From positions 81,128 through 145,127 of the forward strand of contig CAZFQS010000009.1 of the NCBI GenBank assembly GCA_964521285.1: a DNA stretch of 64,000 nt, read 5' to 3'. This stretch comes from G020354785 sp964521285 (GTDB taxonomy: Bacteria > Bacteroidota > Bacteroidia > Bacteroidales > UBA10428). Made by a program: the position numbers and the translations under genes. Under the pieces are notes generated by a model, which was given only the letters and a program-made list of their open reading frames with translations, searched no databases and had not been told where the DNA came from. This document shows, piece after piece, positions 1-10,200 of the stretch (its first letter is position 1; each line of letters begins with the position of its first letter).

Positions 1-430
1 GCAATATTCTTTAAGTGAAGCTGCTTTTTCATACTGGAATAAGCTTCAGATACAGGCAAATGAATCAGGCGGATTATATGAAACACAACCATCAAGAATT
101 AGAGGAAATTTATATAATGTTGATAATCCTGATGAGACGGTATTAGGTTTTTTTGGAGCCTCCGGGGTTTCTGAAAAAAGAGTATTTATCAAAGGATTTG
201 GATACCTTTATACAGTGTTAGATACATATAATGAACAACTATGCCAGCCTGCAGGATTCACACCCGGTGAACTTATGGAATTTTTAGAAGGAATAGATAC
301 TACTGAGTATCCGATATTTCTTTATAATTATTCAGGTAAACGTGATGGTCCCTGGGATTATATAGACCAGGCTTGTGTTGATTGCAGAAAAAGGGGTGGC
401 GATACAATTAAACCTGATTACTGGCCATAA
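1..430 (+). CDS. DUF4249-family lipoprotein, C-terminal part only
   Basis: The reading frame is open from the window edge (frame starting at base 2), so about 142 C-terminal residues are visible and the start lies outside. The end is typical of Bacteroidetes DUF4249 proteins: a segment with RIRGNLYNVDNPDE and GFFGASGVSEKR, then a Cys pair in CVDCRKRGG and a terminal KPDYWP. DUF4249 proteins are cell-envelope lipoproteins of unknown function, usually encoded beside TonB-dependent receptors. That fits the adjacent plug-containing gene, which starts 9 bases downstream in the same direction, probably in one operon. The family assignment is from remembered motif pattern; the function is unknown. 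Confidence 0.75.
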   Translation, partial: QYSLSEAAFSYWNKLQIQANESGGLYETQPSRIRGNLYNVDNPDETVLGFFGASGVSEKRVFIKGFGYLYTVLDTYNEQLCQPAGFTPGELMEFLEGIDTTEYPIFLYNYSGKRDGPWDYIDQACVDCRKRGGDTIKPDYWP

Positions 431-439
431 TTTCCAAAT

Positions 440-2200
440 ATGACAGGAAGGAAGATAAAAATATTATTGATAATAATTCTGGTTTGTATTAATAACCGTA
501 CGGCATATATTTTCGGAAGCAACAACAGGCCAGGGAATGAAAGGCAACAGGAGATTGAAGATATCTACAATGAAAAATATTATCTGATGACTGACCGCAC
601 TATTTATGCGGCAGGGGAAAGAATTTTATTCAAAGCCTACAATATAAGTCCGGGTCCCATAAAATCAATTAACTGGAGCAGTGTACTGTACCTTGAACTT
701 ACCAGAAGTGACGGTTCATCTGTACAAAAGGGCAAATACCGGCTCGGTTTTACTGGCTGCGATGGGTATATGGAAATACCTGCCAAAATATCTTCAGGTT
801 ATTATTACCTGCGTGCCTATACAAAGTGGATGAGAAATTTTCCTGTTTCGGATTTTGCTTTTTGCCGTGTAAAGATTATTAATCCGTTTTCCGCTGAGAT
901 ACAGGCAGGCAAAACAGAAAACGGGACGATTGGTTATGCGGAGTCGTTTATTGATGAAACATTACATGTAACTAATATTGATTGTCATACAGACAAGGAT
1001 GTGTACACAAGAAGGGAAAAAGTAATATTATCGGTTGAGATCCGGGATTATGATCCCTATTCCCGCAGTGAATTTTGTGTCTCTGTAATTAAAACCGGTG
1101 CAATGGACAGGGTGAATTATGGTATTCTTGCTTTTAATCAGCAAGTGGAAAATAAAAAGAGAGTAATAAACTATATACCTGATATGAGGGGTGTATCTGT
1201 ATCAGGGAGGGTCATCGAAAAGGAAAGTAATAGTCCGGTTAATAACGCCTCTGTACAGCTTTCCGTACTCGGGGATCAATTTGATTTTTTAGAATATAAT
1301 ACAGGTTCAGACGGCAAATATTTATTTTCACTTCCCCCTTTGCAGGGTGAAAAAGATATGTATATTGTGGCGCGGGCAGGTAATGTCACCCCGGAGATTT
1401 TAATTGATAATGATTTTACTACCGATGCATTTTATATTAAAGGAGAAGAATTCAGGCTGACAAATGCTGAAAGGGATATTGCTGAAGAAATTATGTTAAA
1501 TATGCAAATTGAAAAAATTTACAGAACAGATAAAATTCAGGATTCGTTATATGTCCGGGAAGATATTGTGAAGACAACCTTTTATGGCAATCCGTCCGCA
1601 ATCTTGTATATCGATGAATATATTGAACTTCCTACAGTTGAAGAAGTGCTGTTTGAATTAATCCCTGAAGTTATTGTTAAAAGGCGAAAAGATAACATTT
1701 TTATAAATGTGACTGACAATGAGATATATCACCCTGACCTGGCTATTTTTGAACCTCTTGTTTTGCTGGATCATATCCCTGTGCATAACCTGGAAAACCT
1801 GTTGAAATTATCGCCCTCAAAGATAAGCAGGATTGAAGTAGTGAATGAAATATTTTTTAAAGGGACAAGCAGGTTTGGAGGTATAATCAGTATTTTTTCA
1901 CGAAAAGGCGATATTGCCGGAGTGGATTTACCCGCAAATTCATTGTTTTTCGACTTTCATACCTTTACTGAACAGGACAAGGTCATATTGCCGGATTACG
2001 ACAAAAACAAGGGAGATTTAAATATGCCGGATTACAGGAGTTGTCTATACTGGAATCCGGAATTAATACCAGGGAATGACATGAAAGCCCGCCTTGAATT
2101 TTACACTTCCGACAGAAAAGGCAAATACCTGGTTTTAATCAGGGGGGTATCTGACGATGGAAATATTATTGAAGGGAAATGTTTCTTTAAAGTAGAATAG
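440..2200 (+). CDS. Envelope protein with macroglobulin-like, carboxypeptidase-like and TonB-plug-like domains
   Basis: A 586-residue exported protein with an N-terminal hydrophobic signal (about residues 6-25). Domains by eye: an MG2-like beta domain at about 45-150 (KYYLMTDRTIYAAGER, then YYYLRAYTKWM), a second beta region at 185-245, a carboxypeptidase-regulatory-like fold at about 255-330 (VSGRVIEKESNSPVNNASV, then DGKYLF), and a C-terminal segment like the receptor plug at about 455-510 (LLDHIPVHN, then ISRIEVVNE and FGGIISIFSRKG). It lacks a 22-strand barrel. Such proteins accompany DUF4249 lipoproteins and TonB receptors in Bacteroidetes. A role in an outer-membrane uptake or assembly complex is inference. 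The ATG lies 9 bases after the preceding stop, which suggests co-transcription. Confidence 0.6.
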   Translation: MTGRKIKILLIIILVCINNRTAYIFGSNNRPGNERQQEIEDIYNEKYYLMTDRTIYAAGERILFKAYNISPGPIKSINWSSVLYLELTRSDGSSVQKGKYRLGFTGCDGYMEIPAKISSGYYYLRAYTKWMRNFPVSDFAFCRVKIINPFSAEIQAGKTENGTIGYAESFIDETLHVTNIDCHTDKDVYTRREKVILSVEIRDYDPYSRSEFCVSVIKTGAMDRVNYGILAFNQQVENKKRVINYIPDMRGVSVSGRVIEKESNSPVNNASVQLSVLGDQFDFLEYNTGSDGKYLFSLPPLQGEKDMYIVARAGNVTPEILIDNDFTTDAFYIKGEEFRLTNAERDIAEEIMLNMQIEKIYRTDKIQDSLYVREDIVKTTFYGNPSAILYIDEYIELPTVEEVLFELIPEVIVKRRKDNIFINVTDNEIYHPDLAIFEPLVLLDHIPVHNLENLLKLSPSKISRIEVVNEIFFKGTSRFGGIISIFSRKGDIAGVDLPANSLFFDFHTFTEQDKVILPDYDKNKGDLNMPDYRSCLYWNPELIPGNDMKARLEFYTSDRKGKYLVLIRGVSDDGNIIEGKCFFKVE

Positions 2201-2235
2201 GGGACAGCGCTCCGGGCACTATCCCTCTTTTCCTC
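2201..2235 (+). terminator. Hairpin between convergent genes, probable terminator
   Basis: The arms GGGACAGCGC (2201-2210) and GCACTATCCC (2216-2225) enclose a five-base loop and are followed by TCTTTTCCTC. Read on the minus strand, the ten pairs include two G-U wobbles and no mismatch; on the plus strand there are two mismatches. It lies exactly between the stop of the plus gene and the stop of the convergent minus receptor, so it may serve both. Confidence 0.45.
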
Positions 2236-4640
2236 TAAAAATTTATTCTGATAAGTCCTATAGGGAATATACCTTGCTGGTATTCATTTTCAAAGGTTTT
2301 TAAAGACTCGTCAAAATATCTGAAGTATAAATTCTCATGGTTGGTGAAGTTTGCAATATCAAAAGCAAATTCATAAGTGGCCTTTCTGCCATAATGCATG
2401 TAGCCTATCCTTGCATCTGCTCTAAAATAGTTTGGTAGTTGTGAACTGTAAGCATTATCATAATCCATTTCATATAATTTATCCGGATCTTCTGATAAGA
2501 TATACGGACTATATCTTCTTCCTCCGGCATAAGCCAGACGAAGATTAAAATTCAATGAATTATTCTTATTGAAAAAAAGTTCATAACCTCCCAGAGCGTT
2601 AATAACAAATTTACCGTTAAAGACAGTATTTCTTTTTATACCGTCGCTTGCTTTTGAAGTTGAATTAAATAATGATGCTGTAAACAGAAAATAATAATTC
2701 TTGTGGAGGAATTTTTCAAAGGTGAATTCAATCCCGTAATTTTCACCTGTTCCTTTGTTAACCAGACTATCTTCTGTACACCAGTCATTTAAACCCTCTC
2801 CCTCGTTAAGAAGCCAGAAGTAATCAGACTCCCTTTTAACAGGTATATTAAACAGGTACTGATAGTAAATTTCTGTTTTCAGGCGTAGTTGTGGAGTAAT
2901 AGAGTAATCATGCCCAAGCACGAATTGATGGCTTTTAATGAAATCCAGATTTTTGTTGGTTTGATAAGACACGGTATTTCCGTTTTCCTCTCTGTCTGGA
3001 AAAGATTTTCTGACAAACATGTAAATAGGTGCCAGTTTACTATGCAAGCCGTATCCAAAGCTTAACGACCTGTTGGAAGTATACTTCCACTGTGCACTCA
3101 AACGTCGTTCCAATGAATTTGTATTATTATACAGAAAATGTTCATAGTGCAATCCTGAAATAACTGTAAATGAATTTGAAAATCGATGTTGCCATTCAAT
3201 AAATCCTTGCAGTAACATTAAATTATTTTCTTTTATGGTGTATGGATCATAACTGGTAGCACTATCACTCTCACTGTCGTAATCATAATTCTTTATATAG
3301 TAATTGGTCGAGTAATTATGCATTATAAGGCCTGATTTTAGTTTATTCTTCTTATTAAACCTGTGAGTAATAACGGATTGAATAATAATATCATTTTCCT
3401 GTTCTTCATATTTACTTAAATTTTTTAAAACCGGACCTTTAGGCTCTGCTATCGAATCAGTTCTTCCGTATGGTGCTGTAGATGTTAGTGCTAAAGATGT
3501 TTTTAATCGCGTGTTATGACTAAAATAATAGGTGTAATTTATGCCAATTATTCCTGTTTTAGAGCCTACCGGTTCACTAATCCATCTTACTAAATCATCT
3601 GATACCCGTGATGAATCTTCAAATGTAATTTTACTTATGCCACCTAATCCAAAAACAGACATGTTGCTTTTTTCCCCCGGAAATGAGAGTTTAAACATTA
3701 TGTCCTGGTAATGCGGAAGTGCGTCAACCCATAAAAGCTCATCCACAAGTCCGAGCATGGAATACCTTAAATTCACCAGGAATGATGCATTGCTTTTTTT
3801 ATGAAACGGTCCTTCAGCCCCGAATTCAAAACCATTGAAACCAAGCTGTGCTAAAAATTCCCGTTTTTTATTATTCCCGTTCCTCATTCTTAAATCAAAA
3901 GCACCTGATATACCGTTTCCATATTCTGCCGGAAACGCACCAGTCAGGAAATCAGATCGCTGTAAAACATTATTATTTATCATACTTATCGGACCGCCCG
4001 TTGCACCTAATGTATGCCAGTGATTAGGACCCGGGATCTGTATGCCTTCAAGTCTCCAAATCAATCCGGCAGGTGAATTACCCCGGATAATAATATCATT
4101 ACCCTGGTCATTTGCCACGAATACCCCAGCGTAATTAGTGGCCATTCTTGCCGGGTCACCCCAGCTACCTGCAAATTTTTCTGTTTCTTCAATAGTAAAT
4201 GCCCTGGCGCTGATTAATGCCATATCATTTGTCGTATGGCTCTTATCCCGGTACGCTTTTACAGTTACCTCGCCGATTTCCTCGATGTTTTCTTCTAATT
4301 CGACATTCAGAATAGTCTGCTTGCCGGGTTTAACAAGGATATTTTGAAAAAAACGGGGCGTGTATCCCACGTAAGAAACATAAATATTATTTCTACCCAC
4401 AGGAACTCCCGTTATTTCGAAATAACCATTCATATCAGTAATTGTTCCACTAGTCGAATCATTGATAATTATGGTTGCTCCAATTAACGGGACATGAGTC
4501 GATTTATCAATTACCTTGCCCTGAATGGTTTGTAATAAGGCCTCAGATTTTGTATTTTCCTGCGCCTCTGCAGTACTCACAGGATAAAATAAACAGGAAA
4601 TAAAAATAAACAGATAGAATAAATGATTTATAGGATTCAT
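2235..4640 (-). CDS. TonB-dependent receptor with carboxypeptidase-like N-terminal domain
   Basis: About 801 residues from the chosen ATG at 4640 (MNPINHLFY...), which gives a clean signal peptide ending near AEAQ; an upstream in-frame ATG at 4676 adds only 12 residues. Order: signal peptide, CarboxypepD_reg-like domain (QTIQGKVIDKSTHVPLIGA, DMNGYFEITGVPVG, VSYVGYTP), plug domain (RMATNYAGVFVAND, IIIRGNSPAGLIWRLEGI, FPAEYGNGISG), then a long barrel ending in aromatic-terminated strands (IRINF). It is shorter than SusC proteins and has no SusD partner, so it is a classical receptor rather than SusC. The plug wording resembles receptors paired with DUF4249 genes, which fits the convergent neighbour. 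The substrate is unknown. Confidence 0.85.
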   Translation of the reverse strand: MNPINHLFYLFIFISCLFYPVSTAEAQENTKSEALLQTIQGKVIDKSTHVPLIGATIIINDSTSGTITDMNGYFEITGVPVGRNNIYVSYVGYTPRFFQNILVKPGKQTILNVELEENIEEIGEVTVKAYRDKSHTTNDMALISARAFTIEETEKFAGSWGDPARMATNYAGVFVANDQGNDIIIRGNSPAGLIWRLEGIQIPGPNHWHTLGATGGPISMINNNVLQRSDFLTGAFPAEYGNGISGAFDLRMRNGNNKKREFLAQLGFNGFEFGAEGPFHKKSNASFLVNLRYSMLGLVDELLWVDALPHYQDIMFKLSFPGEKSNMSVFGLGGISKITFEDSSRVSDDLVRWISEPVGSKTGIIGINYTYYFSHNTRLKTSLALTSTAPYGRTDSIAEPKGPVLKNLSKYEEQENDIIIQSVITHRFNKKNKLKSGLIMHNYSTNYYIKNYDYDSESDSATSYDPYTIKENNLMLLQGFIEWQHRFSNSFTVISGLHYEHFLYNNTNSLERRLSAQWKYTSNRSLSFGYGLHSKLAPIYMFVRKSFPDREENGNTVSYQTNKNLDFIKSHQFVLGHDYSITPQLRLKTEIYYQYLFNIPVKRESDYFWLLNEGEGLNDWCTEDSLVNKGTGENYGIEFTFEKFLHKNYYFLFTASLFNSTSKASDGIKRNTVFNGKFVINALGGYELFFNKNNSLNFNLRLAYAGGRRYSPYILSEDPDKLYEMDYDNAYSSQLPNYFRADARIGYMHYGRKATYEFAFDIANFTNHENLYFRYFDESLKTFENEYQQGIFPIGLIRINF

Positions 4641-4709
4641 TAGTTTTATAAATTTAAGATTCAGTATTAAGGACAAGTGTTTAAAAGGAGGGTTGCATAC
4701 AGATGTAAA

Positions 4710-4730
4710 AAAGGGGATAGCGCCCCCTTT
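4710..4730. terminator. AAAGGGG/CCCCTTT hairpin in the leader of the receptor gene
   Basis: Perfect 7-bp arms (4710-4716 and 4724-4730) around a 7-base loop, followed on the minus strand by TTTAC. On the minus strand it has the form of a short intrinsic terminator about 70 bases upstream of the receptor ATG at 4640, so it could be an attenuator or the terminator of a lost gene. No regulator is visible. Confidence 0.35.
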
Positions 4731-4908
4731 GTAAAAAAGAATTGATAGATTCTCCTGTTAAAAGCCAGCCTCGGTATATCTGAACCAGAACTGCCATTTG
4801 TACACCTTTTTGTAACACATTTGTACCAGAATGATGCTTGTTCATCTATTTTGCATAATTTGTTATAGTCCTTGAACAATTTTTTATATAAAATACAATT
4901 AATATATT

Positions 4909-4916
4909 TATATTTG
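4909..4916 (+). promoter_or_regulatory. Candidate -7 element TATATTTG for the fasciclin/SusC operon
   Basis: TATATTTG matches the Bacteroidetes -7 consensus TAnnTTTG exactly. A convincing -33 TTTG is not visible at the right distance. Its use would give a leader of nearly 190 bases before the lipoprotein ATG at 5113. In this AT-rich DNA a chance match is possible. Confidence 0.3.
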
Positions 4917-4991
4917 GATGGGTTATATCGTTTGATTTAAACCAGCCAAGATATTTGCATACTAACACTAACTAACAACTAATTAATAACC

Positions 4992-5051
4992 ATGACCAAA
5001 AACTGTTTAACTATTTCAACGAAAAGCTATTCTAAACATTATCTATGGTAA
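4992..5051 (+). other. Possible 19-codon leader ORF
   Basis: An ATG at 4992 opens a 19-codon frame (MTKNCLTISTKSYSKHYLW) ending in TAA at 5049-5051, inside the long leader of the operon. It is preceded by ACTAACAACTAATTAATAAC, a sequence style that in this window often precedes envelope-protein starts. It may be a leader peptide, the stub of a lost receptor gene, or chance. Confidence 0.2.
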
Positions 5052-5112
5052 ATATATTCTTTTTTTTTATCCACCTACAATATGTATTTAAACAAGATTT
5101 AAAACACCAGCA

Positions 5113-7242
5113 ATGAAAGAACTATTAAAAAACATCTTTTTAGCTATTATTCTAGTGTCAATTTTTAGTTCATGTGAAATTAAAAAAGAACCTTTCGAAA
5201 ATCCGGAGTGGTTGGGTGGTTCTATTTTTGAGACATTAGAGAAAAACGGTAATTACACTCATTTGATTGAATTAGCAGAAAAGGCTGAATATAGAGATAT
5301 CATTGAAAGTGATGTCTATACTCTTTTTGCTGCCGATGATGATGCTTTCGAAGAATATTTTGCCAGCCTGGGTATTAATTCAATTTCCGGAATATCAAAG
5401 AGGGATTGCAAGTCATTAATGGCACTAATTTCTCTATACAAGCCGCGTTCCCGGCAACAACTGATCTATCGGTATTGGGAAGGTACAGGTCAATGGCAAG
5501 ATTCACTTAGCGAATATATGTCACGTTACTTTAGATATGAAATGCCTGCGAAGTATTACATTGAAAAAGAAGTTGTAAAATATAATCCCGATTATCAGGG
5601 ACAGGAACTCTCAATTGTAAATAACCATAAATGGATGCCATGTATATCAGAGGACCTTTTTGGAGATATTGGAGGTAAAACAGATGGATCTGATTATTTG
5701 TATTTTTTTCCAAACTCAACCTGGACCGGCTTGTCATGGTACAATGGCGCTGTAATCGGACCTGAAGCCGGGTGTTCCAATGGGTTTATATATTATATCG
5801 ACAAGGTTGTCCCTATAATGCCGAGTATCGAAGAATACATGCGAGACAATCAGGACAAATTCGGGGTTTTTTATGACCTGATGCAACGGTTCGCAACATA
5901 TTCCACTGCAGATGAGGAAGGTATTGAATATGATATTTACACTAAAGGATACAATGATGTCAGAGATATTGCATTTGAAAACGGTCCACAGACTCTTGGT
6001 TATGAAGCTACTAATTTTTACACAGCTTATATACCCACGGATGATGTTCTGCAACCATATCTTGATAATGCTTTTTTAAGTGGTAAATTTGCATCCATTG
6101 ACAGTGTTCCGGTAGAAACAATTATATATTTACTTAATGGACATATAGCCGGAAGCTGGGTGTTTCCATCACAAATAAAAGTAGAATTCCTTAATCCTTA
6201 CGGTGAAAATATAGCTTTTGACCTTGACAAAAATGTGACTGATGCCAAACTGCTCAGTAACGGTGCTTTTTACGAAATAAATATGGTATTGGAACCATTG
6301 GCCTTCAATGCTGCCCCTGGTCCGCTATTTAAAGATAATAACTATTCAACCTTACTTCGTGCGTTTAATGAAGTCGAGGTTATTCCAACCCTTTCCTATC
6401 CGGATATGCCTGTTACTATATTTGCTGCGGATAATGACAAGCTTTCAGAATATGGTATCAGATATAACACTCTAACTGAAGTATTTGAACAACAAAATAT
6501 TTTTGGAATATGGGAATTAATGGAAGCAGAAGATCTTTTAGATTTTGTTTATGACCATATTATTTATAAGGGATATGATGATTTTTCCGGCGAGGGGATT
6601 ATTTATACAGCAACAGGTAACGGTGTTTATTATAACAATAATACGTTTATGGCCGGAGGTAATAGAGAAGCCAACGAACAAATCGGGGTAATTGAAAAAA
6701 TTAACAGTAATATTAATGGCGTATTATACTTATTAGATAATCCCATTAAATCCCCGGAAGAAGATTTTGCCAGGTATATATACGGCAATGACGATTTTTC
6801 CGAATTTTATTCTCTTCTGGATAATGCAGGATTAGTTGACAGTGTTGCTGACGAAGATGATACTGATTTGTATTACAAAAAATTAAAGTTTTTACAAAAT
6901 ATTGAAAACTGGACAGGTTTCTTGCCTGATAATGATGCAATTGCTGATGCCGAAGCCAACAATTTAATACCGGAAGATTCAGTTGAACTTGGAAACTTTT
7001 TAAAATATCATTTTGTGGCTAATGATTTAATTTCCGATTTCGATATTGTTTCTAAAGACTATATAACCGCGTCTGTTGATTCAAGCGGAGTACCTCTGGA
7101 ACTTAAGATTCAATCTGAACCAAAACAAATGGTTGTTATTGATGGATCAGGAAAAGAAGTACAAATTAATCATAATACTGCAAATATCTTTGTAAGAGAT
7201 GGTATTGCTCACAGAATAAAGACAGTACTTTTATCTAACTAA
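5113..7242 (+). CDS. Fasciclin (FAS1) repeat lipoprotein
   Basis: A 709-residue lipoprotein. The signal peptide ends in a lipobox (IFSSC) at residue 21, so it should be anchored by lipid in the envelope, probably facing outward. At least two clear FAS1-like units, and probably four in all: the first starts at SIFETLEKNGNYTHLIELAEKA and holds YTLFAADDDAF; later units hold FYTAYIPTDDVL, VTIFAADNDKL and WTGFLPDNDAI. FAS1 domains mediate adhesion or protein and glycan contacts. The gene is 29 bases upstream of a SusC gene and probably leads the operon. In Bacteroidetes, fasciclin lipoproteins next to SusC/D are thought to be extra surface ligand-binding components; that role here is inference. 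Confidence 0.8.
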   Translation: MKELLKNIFLAIILVSIFSSCEIKKEPFENPEWLGGSIFETLEKNGNYTHLIELAEKAEYRDIIESDVYTLFAADDDAFEEYFASLGINSISGISKRDCKSLMALISLYKPRSRQQLIYRYWEGTGQWQDSLSEYMSRYFRYEMPAKYYIEKEVVKYNPDYQGQELSIVNNHKWMPCISEDLFGDIGGKTDGSDYLYFFPNSTWTGLSWYNGAVIGPEAGCSNGFIYYIDKVVPIMPSIEEYMRDNQDKFGVFYDLMQRFATYSTADEEGIEYDIYTKGYNDVRDIAFENGPQTLGYEATNFYTAYIPTDDVLQPYLDNAFLSGKFASIDSVPVETIIYLLNGHIAGSWVFPSQIKVEFLNPYGENIAFDLDKNVTDAKLLSNGAFYEINMVLEPLAFNAAPGPLFKDNNYSTLLRAFNEVEVIPTLSYPDMPVTIFAADNDKLSEYGIRYNTLTEVFEQQNIFGIWELMEAEDLLDFVYDHIIYKGYDDFSGEGIIYTATGNGVYYNNNTFMAGGNREANEQIGVIEKINSNINGVLYLLDNPIKSPEEDFARYIYGNDDFSEFYSLLDNAGLVDSVADEDDTDLYYKKLKFLQNIENWTGFLPDNDAIADAEANNLIPEDSVELGNFLKYHFVANDLISDFDIVSKDYITASVDSSGVPLELKIQSEPKQMVVIDGSGKEVQINHNTANIFVRDGIAHRIKTVLLSN

Positions 7243-7271
7243 ATAATTCAAAAAATAACAGTTATTTAACC

Positions 7272-10200
7272 ATGAGAACTATATTATTAACAGTGTTTAG
7301 TACATTTCTAATACTTTTTACAGTAAGTATTAATTTATCAGCACAAACCAAGTTTATTATTAGTGGTCAGATAAAAGATGATACAGAGCCTTTAATTGGT
7401 GTTAACGTTGTTGAAATTGATAAAGACGGACGTTTTATTTCAGGGACAACAACCGACTTGGACGGTAACTTTACTCTGGCCGTAAGTAACAGGGACGCAA
7501 CTGTTCAGGTATCTTATCTTGGGTATACTACCCAGGTTTTTGAACTTGCAGGCAGAAATAAACTGAATGTCACCCTGGAACAGGAATCCATAAAAATGGA
7601 CGAAGTAGTAATAACGGCAGATAAATTGGGTAACGATGGTATTATCTCAATTAGAGACAGGGCTACTGCGGTATCCAGACTTGAAATGGTAGAAATGAAT
7701 GAATTAATGACCTCCTCGGTTGAAGAGATATTAATAGGAAGGCTTGGAGGAGTTGATATTTCAGCAGTTTCCGGAGACCCGGGTGCCGGTGTAAATATTC
7801 GTATCAGGGGGACAGCCTCCCTGAATGCCCGTAACGAACCATTGATCCTTGTAAACGGTATCCCTTATGATGCAAACATCAGTGATAATTTTGATTTCGG
7901 AACTGCCGATGTGGAAAAGTTTGGTAACCTTATTGACGTTGCGCCTGAGGATATTGAATCTATTGAAGTTCTGAAAGATGCAGCTTCAACTGCAATATGG
8001 GGGTCGAAAGCAGCAAACGGAGTATTAAGTATAAAAACAAAAAGGGGATTTAAATCATCTCCGGTATTTTCATATTCTTTTAAAATTACGAGGTCTGAGG
8101 AGCCCGACCCTATTCCTATGTTAAATGGTTATGAATATCCAAAACTAGTAACTGAAGCACATTATAATAGAACCTCCCCTAACGATCCAAGTAACTTGCC
8201 TGATCCTGAAGATAAAAACTATGCACAAAATACTGATTGGATTGAGGAAATTACCCGTATTGCTTACACACCCAATACTAACTTTTCAGTACGAGGTGGT
8301 GGAGGTAAAACAAGATACGATATTTCTGCCGGATATATGAGACAGGAAGGTACTGTAATTAATACCAAACTTGATAAAATAAACCTTCGTACAGCCCTGG
8401 ATTATGACTTATCTAATAAGATAAGGTTAAAAACCGATATTATGTATACAAAATACAATCAGGATGCAACATATGACTGGGATAACTGGGATTATAAACA
8501 CACTGAAGATGATGGAACAGATTTTGATAAAACAGTACGGACCATTGCCTATAAAAAGATGCCAAATATATCGGTATATGAGCGAGATACAGCTAATAAT
8601 ATATTAGGTAATTATTTTACACCATCCTATACCATACAAGGAGATGCAAAAGAAATGTATAATCCGGTGGCTTTTGCCAATCTTGGTAAACATAACCGTA
8701 CACAAGATAATACCAGGGCTTTGTTTAATATTAAATATCAGGTATTACAGAACCTTGCTTTCGAGAGCACCATCACTATGGATTTCTTTGATCAGAAACG
8801 CAAGAAGTTCCTGCCTTATAAAGCTATTGGTTATAGTATTGATGATGACATTTCAAACCAGGCAAATGAAGAATTCTTAAAAAAGAATAACCTGCAGACT
8901 ATCAACCAACTGTACTATTCAGAAAATATAAATGACAGACATGAAATATCTGTCCTGTTAAGGTTGAGGACTGAAGATGCAACTTCGAAAAAATACAACA
9001 TTAAAACAAGCCGATCAGCTTCACCCTTTTTACAGGAAGCCACCGGGAATGTTGATATTGTTAGCCTTGAATCCGAATCAGCAACATTTAGATCGCTTAG
9101 TACTTATGGACAGTTACATTATAAATTTGCTGATAAATATATAGTTACACTTGGGTTAAACTTTGAAGGAACTTCAAAATTCAGTAAGGATAGCCGTTGG
9201 GGAACATTCCCTTCTGTATCTGTTGCCTGGAGAATAAATGAAGAACCTGTCATTAATAAGATTAAAGCTATTAATGACCTTAAACTAAGGTTTAGCTGGG
9301 GTGTTTCAGGAAATACCCCGGATAAGAACTATTTGTATTTTAACAGTTATGAAGCTAAGTCAGATTTTAGTTACAATGGTATTGCCGGCGTCAGGCCTAA
9401 GGGAATTGAATTAACCAACCTGAAGTGGGAGAACATAGAACAGATTAATCCCGGTCTTACGTTGACAGCATTTGATTTTCGCATGGTATTGGAGGCAGAT
9501 TATTATGTTAAAACTACTACCGACTTATACCTGGATAGATTTAATATCCCCACGTATACCGGATATGCCAAAATAGCCCGGAACAGTGGTATAATGGAAA
9601 ACCGTGGTTGGGAGATTCTTACTAACATTACTTTTGTTAAGAGAGAGAAACTTAATATCCAGGCAACCTTTAATATGTCTTCCAATGAGAATATTGTTAT
9701 CCAAATGCCTGAAAATTATGCGCTGGAATATGGTAACATGCTTAGTAACGGAAATTACAAAATTAATATAGAGCCTGGAAATTCCATCGGTGGATTTTAC
9801 GGATATGAATACCTTGGTGTTTATAAGGATAATACTGAGCTTGTTGCCCTGGATATTAACGGAAATCAGATTTATGATATCGGAGATATTCCATTGCAAA
9901 TGATCCATGGTTCAAATTATGTATTCCAACAAGGTGACGCTAAATACAAGGACCAAAATTATGACGGGGTTATCGATGAACTTGACCTGGTTTATTTGGG
10001 TGACCTAAATCCTGACATAATGGGAGGTTTTGGGCCAAGGGTTTCATATATTACCAAAATAGGTGAATTTATTGTAAATGGATTTTTGTATTTTAAATTA
10101 GGCCAGAAAATTATTAATCAAACCAAGATGGATACCGAAAATATGTACTTCGACGATAACCAAAGTGTGGCCGTGAAATACCGATGGAGAAGACCCGGTG

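Noticed and set aside
4667..4879. A 70-residue minus-strand frame upstream of the receptor
   Set aside because: No family pattern or signal; it includes the AAAGGGG hairpin and is probably noncoding.
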